This document shows, one piece after another, positions 1 through 6,886 of a stretch of 7,752 nucleotides of DNA. Under the pieces are notes generated by a model. That model saw only the letters and a list, made by a program, of their open reading frames with translations. It searched no databases and was not told where the DNA came from. This stretch comes from Alphaproteobacteria bacterium. GTDB lineage: Bacteria > Pseudomonadota > Alphaproteobacteria > Rhizobiales > Aestuariivirgaceae. A program made the position numbers and the translations under genes. The stretch is from NCBI GenBank assembly GCA_005884715.1, contig VAZZ01000149.1, positions 1 to 7,752 of the forward strand. The letters are read 5' to 3'. Within the stretch, counting starts at the first letter, position 1, and every line of letters begins with the position of its first letter.

Positions 1-122
1 CGCTTCTTTGCGATTTCGAGGGCAAGCGTTGTCTTGCCCGCCTGCCGTGGACCAATCAGGGCGACGGCGGCTTGGCGGGCAAGGGCCTGTTCAACCAGCT
101 TGTGAGCGCGACGAATAATCAT
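1..122 (-). CDS. AAA ATPase of the COG1373 (AAA_14/DUF4143) type, N-terminal fragment
   Basis: Only the first 40 codons are inside the window; the gene continues past position 1. Read on the minus strand it begins MIIRRAHKLVEQALARQ and carries a P-loop (Walker A) GPRQAGKTTL at residues 24-33. A Walker A this close to the N-terminus, preceded by an arginine-rich helix and the form GPRQxGKTT, is typical of COG1373 ATP-binding proteins, which usually have a C-terminal DUF4143 domain (not visible here). The cellular role of the family is poorly defined, and its genes are often accessory. It lies downstream of ubiG on the same strand with a 24-nt AT-rich gap. No Shine-Dalgarno sequence is visible before the ATG (120-122), so the start is tentative. 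Family assignment rests on about 40 residues. Confidence 0.7.
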   Translation of the reverse strand, partial: MIIRRAHKLVEQALARQAAVALIGPRQAGKTTLALEIAKK

Positions 123-128
123 TCGTGC

Positions 129-157
129 AATTTAAAATATAGACTTTCAATTTGCAA
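129..157 (-). promoter_or_regulatory. Possible promoter for the AAA ATPase gene (weak)
   Basis: On the minus strand TTGCAA (152-157) and TAAATT (129-134) are separated by 17 nt in a short AT-rich island inside GC-rich DNA. The -35-like box falls within the last codons of ubiG. The -10-like box ends 6 nt before the ATG, so transcription would begin at or next to the start codon and give a leaderless message. This would fit the absence of a ribosome binding site. It is a pattern match only. Confidence 0.2.
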
Positions 158-917
158 GGATCGACAATGGCGCCGGCTTCTGCGCAACGAGCATATAATT
201 CACGTCCATGTCGCGGGCGCGGCGCCACTCGCCTGAAAACGGATTATAGGTCACCCCGGTGCGGTCGAGCTGCTTCAGGCCCGCTGCCGCAAGCCAGGTT
301 TCGAGCTCTTCGGGCGTGATGAACCTTTCCCATTGATGCGTGCCCTTGGGCACCCAGCCCAGGACATATTCGGCGCCGACAATGGCAAGGCCGAAGGATT
401 TGAGCGTCCGGTTCAACGTGGCGATGAAGATCAGCCCGTTGGGCTTGAGGAGACGGGCGCAGGTCGAAACGAAGGCCTTAGGATCGGCGACATGCTCGAT
501 CACCTCCATATTGAGAATCAGATCGAAGGCCTCCTGGGCCTCGGCCAGCTGCTCGGCGCTCGCTGCGCGATAGTCGATGGCGAGATCCTGCTCTGCGGCA
601 TGGACCCGGGCCGTCCCGATATTCTTCTCGGACGGGTCGACCCCGGTAATCTCTGCGCCAAGCCTCGCCATCGGTTCGGTGAGAAGCCCGCCGCCGCAGC
701 CGATATCGAGAAACTTGAGACCCTCGAAGGGCCGCCTGGCATAGGGATCGCGGGCGAATCGGGCCGTCACCTGCTCCTTGATATAGGCGAGGCGCACTGG
801 ATTGAAGACGTGCAGGACGGCGAATTTACCTTTCGGATTCCACCATTCGGCGGCAATTTTCGAGAATTTCTCGACCTCGGCCGGATCGAGGCTTCGGGAC
901 TCAAGGACTGGCGTCAT
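147..917 (-). CDS. ubiG: UbiG: ubiquinone biosynthesis O-methyltransferase
   Basis: UbiG is an S-adenosylmethionine-dependent O-methyltransferase that acts twice in ubiquinone synthesis, methylating the ring hydroxyls of 2-polyprenyl-6-hydroxyphenol and of demethylubiquinol at the membrane. The 256-residue protein has the family length and order. A conserved N-terminal segment at residues 18-46 ([15 protein letters not shown], then HVFNPVRL) is followed by SAM motif [11 protein letters not shown] at 70-79, the acidic motif II region VDPSEKNI at 93-100, NMEVIEHV at 136-143, [16 protein letters not shown] at 156-171 and GTHQWERF from 192. No segment is missing. The ATG at 915-917 is preceded on the minus strand by AGGAG six nucleotides upstream, which supports this start. 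The gene is divergent from lysC across a 154-bp spacer, an arrangement I recall as common in alphaproteobacteria. Confidence 0.96.
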   Translation of the reverse strand: MTPVLESRSLDPAEVEKFSKIAAEWWNPKGKFAVLHVFNPVRLAYIKEQVTARFARDPYARRPFEGLKFLDIGCGGGLLTEPMARLGAEITGVDPSEKNIGTARVHAAEQDLAIDYRAASAEQLAEAQEAFDLILNMEVIEHVADPKAFVSTCARLLKPNGLIFIATLNRTLKSFGLAIVGAEYVLGWVPKGTHQWERFITPEELETWLAAAGLKQLDRTGVTYNPFSGEWRRARDMDVNYMLVAQKPAPLSILAN

Positions 918-969
918 CTCGGCTCCTAAAAATCATTGCCTATTATTGCATAGCGAGGGACCGTCATCT

Positions 970-1038
970 ATGAGTACGCCGCGCCGCATCCCATCGTTCG
1001 CTCAAGGTTCGAGGACAAGGCGTGCCGGGGCCATTTAG
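970..1038 (+). CDS. Possible 22-codon leader ORF upstream of lysC
   Basis: An ATG at 970 has a good Shine-Dalgarno-like GAGGGA (955-960) nine nucleotides upstream. It opens a 22-codon frame that begins MSTPRRIPSF and ends in TAG at 1036-1038. The peptide is arginine-rich (residues 5, 6, 15, 17, 18), including two AGG codons. Its stop codon lies in the loop and 3' arm of the hairpin at 1027-1043, and lysC begins 33 nt later. This is the geometry of a translated leader. However, it is not enriched in lysine, threonine or methionine codons as aspartate-pathway attenuators are, and no terminator hairpin with a U-tract follows. An alternative reading of the same DNA is a weak promoter: TTGCAT (946-951), 17 nt, TATGAG (969-974). 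That would put the -10 box on the ATG, so the two readings conflict. Confidence 0.22.
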   Translation: MSTPRRIPSFAQGSRTRRAGAI

Positions 1039-1043
1039 GCCCC
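1027..1043 (+). promoter_or_regulatory. GC-rich hairpin in the lysC leader
   Basis: GGGGCC (1027-1032) and GGCCCC (1038-1043) form a perfect 6-bp stem around the loop ATTTA. It ends 12 nt before the lysC Shine-Dalgarno (GAAGAGG, 1056-1062). There is no T-run after it, so it is not an intrinsic terminator. It could affect translation of lysC or be incidental. Confidence 0.35.
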
Positions 1044-1071
1044 GTGCGCGTGAATGAAGAGGTTTTGGGCC

Positions 1072-2259
1072 ATGGGCCGCTTGGTGATGAAATTCGGCGG
1101 GACTTCGGTTGCCGATGTCGAGCGCATCCGCAATGTGGCGCGCCATGTGGAGCGCGAAGTCAGGGCCGGGCATGAGGTTGCCGTCGTCGTCTCGGCGATG
1201 GCGGGAACGACCGACAGGCTGGTCTCGTGGTGCCGGGAAGCCGCCAGCGTTCATGACGCCCGCGAATATGACGCGATCGTCGCGTCCGGCGAACAGGTCA
1301 CCGCCGGTCTGCTGTCGATCGTATTGCAGGATATGGGCATACCGGCGACGTCCTGGCAGGGCTGGCAGGTCACGGTGAAGACCGATGGCGTCCATGGCGC
1401 GGCGCGTATCGTGTCGATCGATGCGACGGATCTGCTCACCACTCTGGGGCGCGGCGGTTCCGATACATCGGCCGTGGCGCTGGCGGCAGCACTCGAGGCG
1501 CGCTGCGACATCTATACCGATGTCGATGGCGTCTATACGACCGATCCCCGCCTTGTCTCGAAGGCGCGCAAGCTCGACCGGGTTTCCTATGAAGAAATGC
1601 TGGAAATGGCCTCCCTCGGCGCCAAGGTCCTGCAGACACGATCAGTTGAGCTCGCCATGGTTTACAAGGTACCTTTGCAGGTGCGCTCGAGTTTCGAGCC
1701 GCCCGATGCCGCCAGTCAGAACCGGCCGGACGGCTCCGGGCCCGGAACACTCGTATGCGATGAGGACAGTATCGTGGAACAGCATGTTGTAAGCGGAATC
1801 GCCTATACGAAGGACGAAGCCAAGGTTTCGATCCGCAAGGTGAAGGACAAGCCCGGTGTTTCGGCCTCGATCTTCGGGCCCCTCGCCGAGGCCGATATCA
1901 GCGTCGACATGATCGTCCAGAACGTGTCGAGCGACGGCGAGACGGCGAACATCACCTTCACGGTGGCGCGCAAGGACATGCGTAAGGCGCTCGAAGTCCT
2001 GCAGGGACTGAATGACAAGGTCGGCTATCACGAGCTCACCCATTCGTTTGATGTCGCCAAGGTATCGGTGGTCGGCATCGGCATGAGGAGCCATGCCGGC
2101 GTCGCTTCGAAGATGTTCAAGACGCTTGCCGAAAAGGGCATCAATATCCAGGCGATCACCACCTCCGAGATCAAGATCAGCGTCTTGATCGATGAGGCCT
2201 ATACGGAGCTCGCGGTGCGCTCGCTCCATACGGCCTATGGGCTCGAAGGAGTCAATTGA
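1072..2259 (+). CDS. lysC: LysC: aspartate kinase, with apparent in-frame internal deletion
   Basis: Aspartokinase phosphorylates L-aspartate with ATP, the first step toward lysine, threonine, methionine and diaminopimelate. From ATG 1072 (GAAGAGG nine nucleotides upstream; family start GRLVMKFGGTS) the product has 395 residues. An ATG at 1054 lacks a ribosome binding site. Kinase motifs are KFGGTSVA (7-14), VVVSAMAGTTDRL (38-50), ASGEQV (71-76), TLGRGGSDTSAV (124-135) and YTDVDGVYTTDPR (148-160). Two C-terminal ACT domains, about 242-322 and 331-392, are those that give feedback control by lysine/threonine. The oddity is at residues 119-124. Family members have about 20-25 residues between the equivalent of IDATDLL and TLGRGGSD, including a core strand ending in a GFQG-type motif. 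Here they are absent and the frame is kept, so kinase activity is doubtful if the sequence is right. ptsP follows 77 nt downstream. Confidence 0.93.
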   Translation: MGRLVMKFGGTSVADVERIRNVARHVEREVRAGHEVAVVVSAMAGTTDRLVSWCREAASVHDAREYDAIVASGEQVTAGLLSIVLQDMGIPATSWQGWQVTVKTDGVHGAARIVSIDATDLLTTLGRGGSDTSAVALAAALEARCDIYTDVDGVYTTDPRLVSKARKLDRVSYEEMLEMASLGAKVLQTRSVELAMVYKVPLQVRSSFEPPDAASQNRPDGSGPGTLVCDEDSIVEQHVVSGIAYTKDEAKVSIRKVKDKPGVSASIFGPLAEADISVDMIVQNVSSDGETANITFTVARKDMRKALEVLQGLNDKVGYHELTHSFDVAKVSVVGIGMRSHAGVASKMFKTLAEKGINIQAITTSEIKISVLIDEAYTELAVRSLHTAYGLEGVN

Positions 2260-2336
2260 GCGATGACGATGGCGCTTCGCCATAAAGGCTGCCAAGCCCT
2301 TCCGTGGAAACCGGCAATGCCGGAGGACACCGCCTG
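2260..2336 (+). promoter_or_regulatory. lysC-ptsP spacer with two small hairpins, one touching the ptsP ribosome binding site
   Basis: ATGGCG (2269-2274) and CGCCAT (2278-2283) form a 6-bp stem with a CTT loop. CCGGC (2311-2315) and GCCGG (2319-2323) form a 5-bp stem with an AAT loop whose 3' end overlaps the first bases of the ptsP Shine-Dalgarno GGAGG (2322-2326). Neither hairpin has a following T-run, so read-through from lysC into ptsP is likely. The second stem could modestly mask the ribosome binding site. Confidence 0.35.
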
Positions 2337-4601
2337 ATGGTCGCATCCGCCTTAGGCCCGCGTGTTCTTCTCAGAAGGCTCCGCGAGGTCATGGCGGAGC
2401 CGGAGACAGCACAGAAACGGCTCGACAAGATCGTCGTGTTGATCGCGGCCAACATGGTCGCGGAAGTATGCTCCATCTATGTGATGCGGCCCGGCCAGGT
2501 GCTGGAACTCTATTCCACCGAAGGTTTGAAGCGCGAAGCCGTCCACCTGTCGAAACTAAAGGTCGGCGAAGGTCTCGTCGGCACCATCGCGGCAGAGGCC
2601 CAGCTCCTCAATCTCGCCGACGCGCAGACCCATCCGGCCTTCAAATACCTGCCGGAGACCGGCGAAGAAGCCTACCATTCCTTCCTCGGCGTGCCGATCC
2701 TGCGCAACGGCATCGTCATCGGCGTGCTCGTCGTGCAGAACCGCACGCGGCGCCATTACAGCGATGAAGAGGAAGAGGCGCTGCAGACGACGGCGATGGT
2801 CCTGGCCGAGATCATCGCATCGGGTGGCCTCACCGATGTGGCGCGTGACGTCGCCGCCGATATCGCCCATGTGCGCAGCCATCATGTGAAAGGCGAAGCG
2901 CTCGCCGATGGCATAGCGCTGGGCCACGTCGTGCTGCATGAGCCGCGCGTGGTGGTCGAGAATCTCATCGCCGAGAATATCCCCAAGGAGAAGCTCAGGC
3001 TCGATGGCGCGATCGAGCAGTTGCGCGCCCATGTCGATGAACTGGTCGACGGTACCGATACACGCGGCGGCGAATATTCGGAGGTGCTTGAGACCTTCCG
3101 GATGTTCGCGCATGACCGCGGCTGGGTGAACCGCTTGCGCGAAACGGTGGAGACGGGTCTCACCGCCGAGGCCGCGGTCGAGCGCGTGCAGAGCGACAAC
3201 CGTGCGCGCATGATGCGCACGCCCGATCCTTACCTGCGCGAACGCATGCATGATCTCGACGATCTGGCCAACCGGCTGCTGCGCATATTGACCGGCCAGA
3301 TCGCGACGGCCTCGCGCGGCGATCTTCCGCAGAACGCCATCGTGGTGGCCCGCAATATGGGGCCGGCCGAACTCCTCGACTATGACCGCACCAAATTGCG
3401 CGGCGTCATCCTCGAGGAGGGCGGCAGCACCAGCCATGTGGCCATCGTCGCGAGGGCGCTTGGCATTCCGGCGATGGGGCAGAGCGAGGGGATCATCGAT
3501 GTCGTCGATACCGGCACGCCGCTCATCCTCGATGGCACGGTGGGCGAGGTCTATGTCCGCCCGTCGCCCGAGATCGAACGCGCTTATGCCGACAAGGCGC
3601 GCTTCAATGCGCGCCGCCAAGCGCAATTCGCAGCACTGCGCGATACGCCATCGATAACCAAAGACGGGGTCAAGATCGATCTCGGCATCAATGCCGGCCT
3701 CCTGGTCGACCTGCCGCATTTGCGCGATTCAGGGGCCGACGGCATCGGCCTGTTCCGCACCGAATTGCAGTTCATGATGGCGCAGCATTTTCCGCGCCTC
3801 GATGCGCAGGTGAGACACTATCGCGGCATCCTCGCCGCCGCCAACGAGCGGCCGGTGACCTTCCGCACGCTCGATATCGGGGCGGACAAGCTGCTCCCCT
3901 ATCTGCGCCAGATCAAAGAAGACAATCCGGCGATGGGCTGGCGCGCCATCCGCATGGCGCTCGACCGGCCTGCCTTGCTGCGCCTGCAGCTCAGGGCGCT
4001 GCTCAAGGCCGGTGCCGGACAGAAACTGCGCATCATGTTTCCGATGATTGCCGAGGTGCATGAATTCATCACCGCCAAGGCGATGGTTGAAGAGGAGAAG
4101 CACCATCTCAAGGTCCGCGGCCACAAGCTTCCGTCCGAAATCGAGCTCGGCGCCATGGTCGAAGTGCCGGCACTGGTGTGGCAGCTCGATCAGCTGCTGC
4201 CGGAACTCGATTTCATCTCCATCGGCTCGAACGACCTGGTGCAGTTCCTTTATGCCTCGGATCGCGGCAATCCGCGCCTCGCGCATCGCTATGATCCGTT
4301 GTCACCGGCGGTCCTCAAGACCATCCGCATGATCGTGCTGGCCGGCGAGAAGCATGGAGTGCATGTCAATCTGTGCGGCGAGATGGCGGGAAGGCCGATC
4401 GAGGCCATGGCGCTCATCGGTCTCGGCCTGACCTCGATTTCCATGGCGCCGGCGGCGATCGGCCCGGTCAAGACCATGATCCTTTCCGCCAACCGGGCAG
4501 ATTTATGGGCCTTCATGGAGCCGCTGCTGGCCAAGCCGGACCATTCGTTGCGCGACGTCCTCAGCCATTACGCGAAGTCGGCCGGAATTCGGCTGATTTA
4601 A
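2337..4601 (+). CDS. ptsP: PtsP: phosphoenolpyruvate-protein phosphotransferase of the nitrogen PTS (EI-Ntr)
   Basis: EI-Ntr takes phosphate from phosphoenolpyruvate and passes it to NPr (PtsO) and then EIIA-Ntr (PtsN), a cytoplasmic relay that reports nitrogen and carbon state and affects potassium handling. The 754-residue protein is full length. It has an N-terminal GAF domain at about 28-160 (FLGVPIL from 116), absent from sugar-PTS EI, an NPr-binding helical domain at about 175-310, the phosphohistidine domain with GGSTSHVAIVARALGIP, and a C-terminal PEP-binding barrel from about 435. By analogy with E. coli EI the catalytic residues are all present: H367 (phosphorylated), R474 in GLFRTELQF, R510 in FRTLDIGADK, E609 in MVEVPA, D633 in SIGSNDL and C680 in LCGEMAG. 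GGAGG ten nucleotides before ATG 2337 and the family N-terminus LGPRVLLRRLREVMAE favour this start over an in-frame GTG at 2304. The lysC-ptsP pairing is common in alphaproteobacteria. Confidence 0.97.
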   Translation: MVASALGPRVLLRRLREVMAEPETAQKRLDKIVVLIAANMVAEVCSIYVMRPGQVLELYSTEGLKREAVHLSKLKVGEGLVGTIAAEAQLLNLADAQTHPAFKYLPETGEEAYHSFLGVPILRNGIVIGVLVVQNRTRRHYSDEEEEALQTTAMVLAEIIASGGLTDVARDVAADIAHVRSHHVKGEALADGIALGHVVLHEPRVVVENLIAENIPKEKLRLDGAIEQLRAHVDELVDGTDTRGGEYSEVLETFRMFAHDRGWVNRLRETVETGLTAEAAVERVQSDNRARMMRTPDPYLRERMHDLDDLANRLLRILTGQIATASRGDLPQNAIVVARNMGPAELLDYDRTKLRGVILEEGGSTSHVAIVARALGIPAMGQSEGIIDVVDTGTPLILDGTVGEVYVRPSPEIERAYADKARFNARRQAQFAALRDTPSITKDGVKIDLGINAGLLVDLPHLRDSGADGIGLFRTELQFMMAQHFPRLDAQVRHYRGILAAANERPVTFRTLDIGADKLLPYLRQIKEDNPAMGWRAIRMALDRPALLRLQLRALLKAGAGQKLRIMFPMIAEVHEFITAKAMVEEEKHHLKVRGHKLPSEIELGAMVEVPALVWQLDQLLPELDFISIGSNDLVQFLYASDRGNPRLAHRYDPLSPAVLKTIRMIVLAGEKHGVHVNLCGEMAGRPIEAMALIGLGLTSISMAPAAIGPVKTMILSANRADLWAFMEPLLAKPDHSLRDVLSHYAKSAGIRLI

Positions 4602-4670
4602 TCTCGAAATCGATCGTTGTTAGCCTTCTGCTTACCATTCTGAGGCAATGTTCGAGACAGTGTTAGCGTT

Positions 4671-4689
4671 ACCGGCCGGTTAAGCCGGT
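4671..4689 (+). promoter_or_regulatory. Inverted repeat upstream of the RodZ-like gene
   Basis: ACCGGC (4671-4676) and GCCGGT (4684-4689) make a 6-bp stem with a 7-nt loop, ending five nucleotides before the GGGGAAG ribosome binding site (4695-4701). No T-run follows, so it is not a clear terminator. The rest of the 106-bp spacer is AT-richer than the genes around it and holds TGTTAGC twice (4618-4624 and 4661-4667). I could not find a convincing -35/-10 pair, so whether this gene has its own promoter or is read from ptsP is open. Confidence 0.3.
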
Positions 4690-4707
4690 TGTCTGGGGAA
4701 GTGCTCC

Positions 4708-5823
4708 ATGGATGTTGTTTCCGCTGGTCGCGAGCGTGACGGTGAGCCCACGTTTGCCGACTCGACCCCGTTCTTCCGGCCCAAGCCGGATGGCGATCTC
4801 AATCCCGCCGGAGAAGCCGGCTGGTACCTGCAGCGTGAGCGCGAAAGACGCGGTCTCACCCTCGACCAGATCGGTGAAGCTACCGGCATCCATCCCTATC
4901 ATGTCGAAGCCATCGAAATGGGCGATCTGACGCGGATGCCGGAACGCCTGGCGGCGCTCGAGATGGTAGGCATCTATGGCGAGCATATGGGCTTCGAGCC
5001 GGAACCGCTGGTCACGCATTATGCAGGCTTCCTGTCGCATCCGGCGGTTGCCGCAGAAAAAGCGCATCCGGCGAACCCGCGACCCCTTTCAAGCGCCAAG
5101 ATCCTCAGATTCGGCAAAATCCCGCCTTTCCCGCGGTTCAACATCCGCTCTTTCCCGGGCGGCACGGGCGGCGTGATCGGCTCGTGCTTCGCGGCCATCC
5201 TGCTGTTCGCGACGGCAAGCTGGGTGATGCAGCCGGTGCCGAGCAACCCAGCGCCTGAGCAGGTGGCGCAGGATGAAAATCTCCCCGAGGCAGGCGATCC
5301 GATGCCCACGGCCTCGACGGGCGAGAGTGATACTGCGGATGTGGCGGTGAGCGAAGAGGCCATGCCGGAAGAGGATGCGGCCGACACCAAAGTCGAGGAT
5401 GAGACGCCGGCCACCGGCAAGGAGCCCACGAGCGAAGCGGATTCGATCGGTGCCCTCATCGAGGGCAATTTCGAGGATCCGGCGCAAGCCGGCAAGCCTG
5501 AGACGCCGGACAAGAAGCCGGCGACAGTCAAGCAGGTTTCCGCAACGCCACCGGCCGCAGATGGTTCGCGCCTTGTGCTCAAGGCCAAGGCGCCGGTCTG
5601 GGTGCGCATCGAGGACGCCCAGGGCAATGTGGTAATGACCCAGATGCTGCGCGGCGGCGATACATATAGTGTGCCCAACCGCCCTGGCCTTGTGGTCATC
5701 GCGCGCGATGGCGGGCTCCTGTCCTATCTGATCGATGGCAAGGAGCGCGGCATTCTCGGCACACCGGGCCAGATCCTGGTCGGCCAGCCGCTCGATATTC
5801 CGGCGCTCGAAAAGCGAGGGTGA
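4708..5823 (+). CDS. RodZ-family protein: cytoplasmic HTH, one membrane span, C-terminal DUF4115-like domain
   Basis: The 371-residue protein has the RodZ layout. A cytoplasmic helix-turn-helix domain spans about 36-105 (GWYLQRERERRGLTLDQIGE, then HPYHVEAIEMGD). A basic segment at about 129-151 precedes a single membrane span at about 155-174 (GVIGSCFAAILLFATASWV). A long acidic, low-complexity periplasmic linker runs from 175 to 286. A C-terminal domain at about 287-367 (RLVLKAKAPVWVRIEDAQGN onward) matches the DUF4115 pattern. RodZ links MreB filaments to the membrane and the elongation machinery; its HTH is usually a protein-binding rather than DNA-binding fold. The start at ATG 4708 has GGGGAAG six nucleotides upstream. 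It sits between ptsP and prfA. In other alphaproteobacteria I recall rodZ-like genes beside ptsP with ispG and hisS following, neither of which is here. Some annotators would call it simply an HTH/DUF4115 protein. Confidence 0.85.
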   Translation: MDVVSAGRERDGEPTFADSTPFFRPKPDGDLNPAGEAGWYLQRERERRGLTLDQIGEATGIHPYHVEAIEMGDLTRMPERLAALEMVGIYGEHMGFEPEPLVTHYAGFLSHPAVAAEKAHPANPRPLSSAKILRFGKIPPFPRFNIRSFPGGTGGVIGSCFAAILLFATASWVMQPVPSNPAPEQVAQDENLPEAGDPMPTASTGESDTADVAVSEEAMPEEDAADTKVEDETPATGKEPTSEADSIGALIEGNFEDPAQAGKPETPDKKPATVKQVSATPPAADGSRLVLKAKAPVWVRIEDAQGNVVMTQMLRGGDTYSVPNRPGLVVIARDGGLLSYLIDGKERGILGTPGQILVGQPLDIPALEKRG

Positions 5824-5906
5824 CAGGTATCAGACGTCAGAGATCAGGGATCAGGAATCCGGGATCGTTGTCCTGACACCTGATCCCTGATATCTGGCCC
5901 CTGATA
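5823..5906. repeat. Two opposed arrays of degenerate 7-bp repeats filling the spacer before prfA
   Basis: The spacer reads as consecutive heptads. Left array: ACAGGTA, TCAGACG, TCAGAGA, TCAGGGA, TCAGGAA, TCCGGGA (5823-5864). Right array, opposite orientation: CCTGACA, CCTGATC, CCTGATA, TCTGGCC, CCTGATA (5872-5906). The arms contain a perfect 13-bp inverted repeat, ATCAGGGATCAGG (5843-5855) with CCTGATCCCTGAT (5879-5891), which extends to 18 bp with one mismatch. In RNA this would make a long hairpin with a loop of about 23 nt. The array begins at the last base of the upstream stop codon and ends at the A of the prfA ATG, so it covers the place where a ribosome binding site should be. There is no T-run, so it is not a standard terminator. 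Confidence 0.8.
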
Positions 5907-6885
5907 TGAGTATTCCGCAAGCCAAGCTCGACCGCATCCAGCAACGTTTCGCCGTCATCGAGGCGGAACTCGCTCAAGGCGGCGGTGGTGAGAGCTTTGT
6001 CCGGCTGTCGAAGGAATATTCCGAGCTGGGGCGCAAGCCGAGAAGCCCGAGCTCAACCGGCGCGTCGCGGAACTCGAGCAGGAGCTCAAGCTCCTTCTGG
6101 TGCCCAAGGATGCCGCCGATGAGCGCAATGTCATCCTCGAAGTCAGGGCCGGCACCGGCGGCGATGAAGCGGCGATTTTCGTCGGCGACCTCTTCCGCAT
6201 GTATCAGCGCTATGCGGCCTTCAAGGGCTGGCGGGTCGAGGTGATCTCGGCCAGCGAAGGCGATCAAGGCGGCTACAAGGAAATCATCGCGACGATCACT
6301 GGTGCTGGCGCCTATGCGCGGCTCAAATTCGAATCGGGCGTGCACCGCGTTCAGCGGGTTCCCGAGACCGAGGCGCAGGGACGCATCCACACATCGGCGG
6401 CGACGGTGGCGGTGCTGCCCGAGGCCGAGGAAGTCGATATTGAGATCAATGACGCCGATCTGCGCATCGATGTCTATCGCTCGTCCGGTCCCGGCGGCCA
6501 GTCAGTCAACACGACCGACAGTGCGGTGCGCATCACCCATTTGCCAACGGGTCTCGCCGTCGCCCAGCAGGACGATAAATCGCAGCACAAGAACAAGGCG
6601 AAGGCGATGAAGATCCTGCGGGCAAGGCTCTATGAGCGCGAGCGCCAGCGCCTCGATGCCGAGCGATCCGCGACGCGGCGCGGCCAAATCGGTTCCGGCG
6701 ATCGTTCCGAGCGCATCCGCACCTATAATTTTCCGCAAGGCCGGGTCACCGATCACCGTATCAACCTGACGCTCTACAAGCTCGATCAGGTGATCGAAGG
6801 GCCGGCTCTCGATGAACTGGTCAATGCGCTGATGACCGAGCACCAGGCCGAGCTTCTCGCCGCCGCCGAGGCCGATGCCGCGTGA
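5906..6885 (+). pseudogene. prfA: prfA: peptide chain release factor 1 (RF1), disrupted by a frameshifting internal deletion
   Basis: RF1 reads UAA/UAG in the ribosomal A site and triggers peptide release. Codons 1-41 from ATG 5906 give a normal N-terminus (MSIPQAKLDRIQQRF to SKEYSEL, ending 6028). That frame then turns to nonsense and stops at 6244. RF1 sequence resumes in the -1 frame from 6031 ([17 protein letters not shown]) and runs intact to TGA at 6885: [10 protein letters not shown], the stop-codon recognition PxT motif as PET in [12 protein letters not shown], the catalytic GGQ (6493-6501) in [15 protein letters not shown], and [12 protein letters not shown] rather than SPF makes this RF1, not RF2. 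Against the E. coli protein about 32 residues of helical domain 1 are missing, a net loss near 94 nt. No ribosome binding site precedes ATG 5906. A GTG at 6100 could start a product lacking domain 1, but its ribosome binding site is poor. RF1 is normally essential, so sequence error is a serious alternative. Confidence 0.9.
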
Positions 6886-6886
6886 A

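Noticed and set aside
1027..1043. Intrinsic terminator or lysine riboswitch before lysC.
   Set aside because: The hairpin lacks a T-run, and the 154-bp spacer is too short and lacks the multi-helix junction of a lysine riboswitch.
1054..1071. Upstream start ATG 1054 for lysC.
   Set aside because: No ribosome binding site precedes it, it adds MKRFWA not seen in the family, and ATG 1072 has GAAGAGG at good spacing.
2556..3719. Long minus-strand open frame of 387 codons inside ptsP.
   Set aside because: It is the antisense shadow of a GC-rich gene whose plus-strand product is a complete, well-conserved EI-Ntr.
5823..5906. CRISPR array.
   Set aside because: The repeats are 7 bp, degenerate, without spacers, and switch orientation in the middle.
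6020..6100. Programmed ribosomal frameshift in prfA, like the known one in prfB.
   Set aside because: prfB uses a +1 shift at an in-frame UGA with a Shine-Dalgarno-like spur. Here about 32 residues are missing at the junction and there is no slippery heptamer or stop at the site, so a deletion explains it better.
6100..6885. A free-standing short release factor (ArfB/YaeJ-like) starting at GTG 6100.
   Set aside because: The sequence keeps the RF1-specific PET recognition motif and full RF1 domains 2-4, and matching RF1 N-terminal codons lie just upstream in the other frame. It is a remnant of RF1, not an ArfB homologue.
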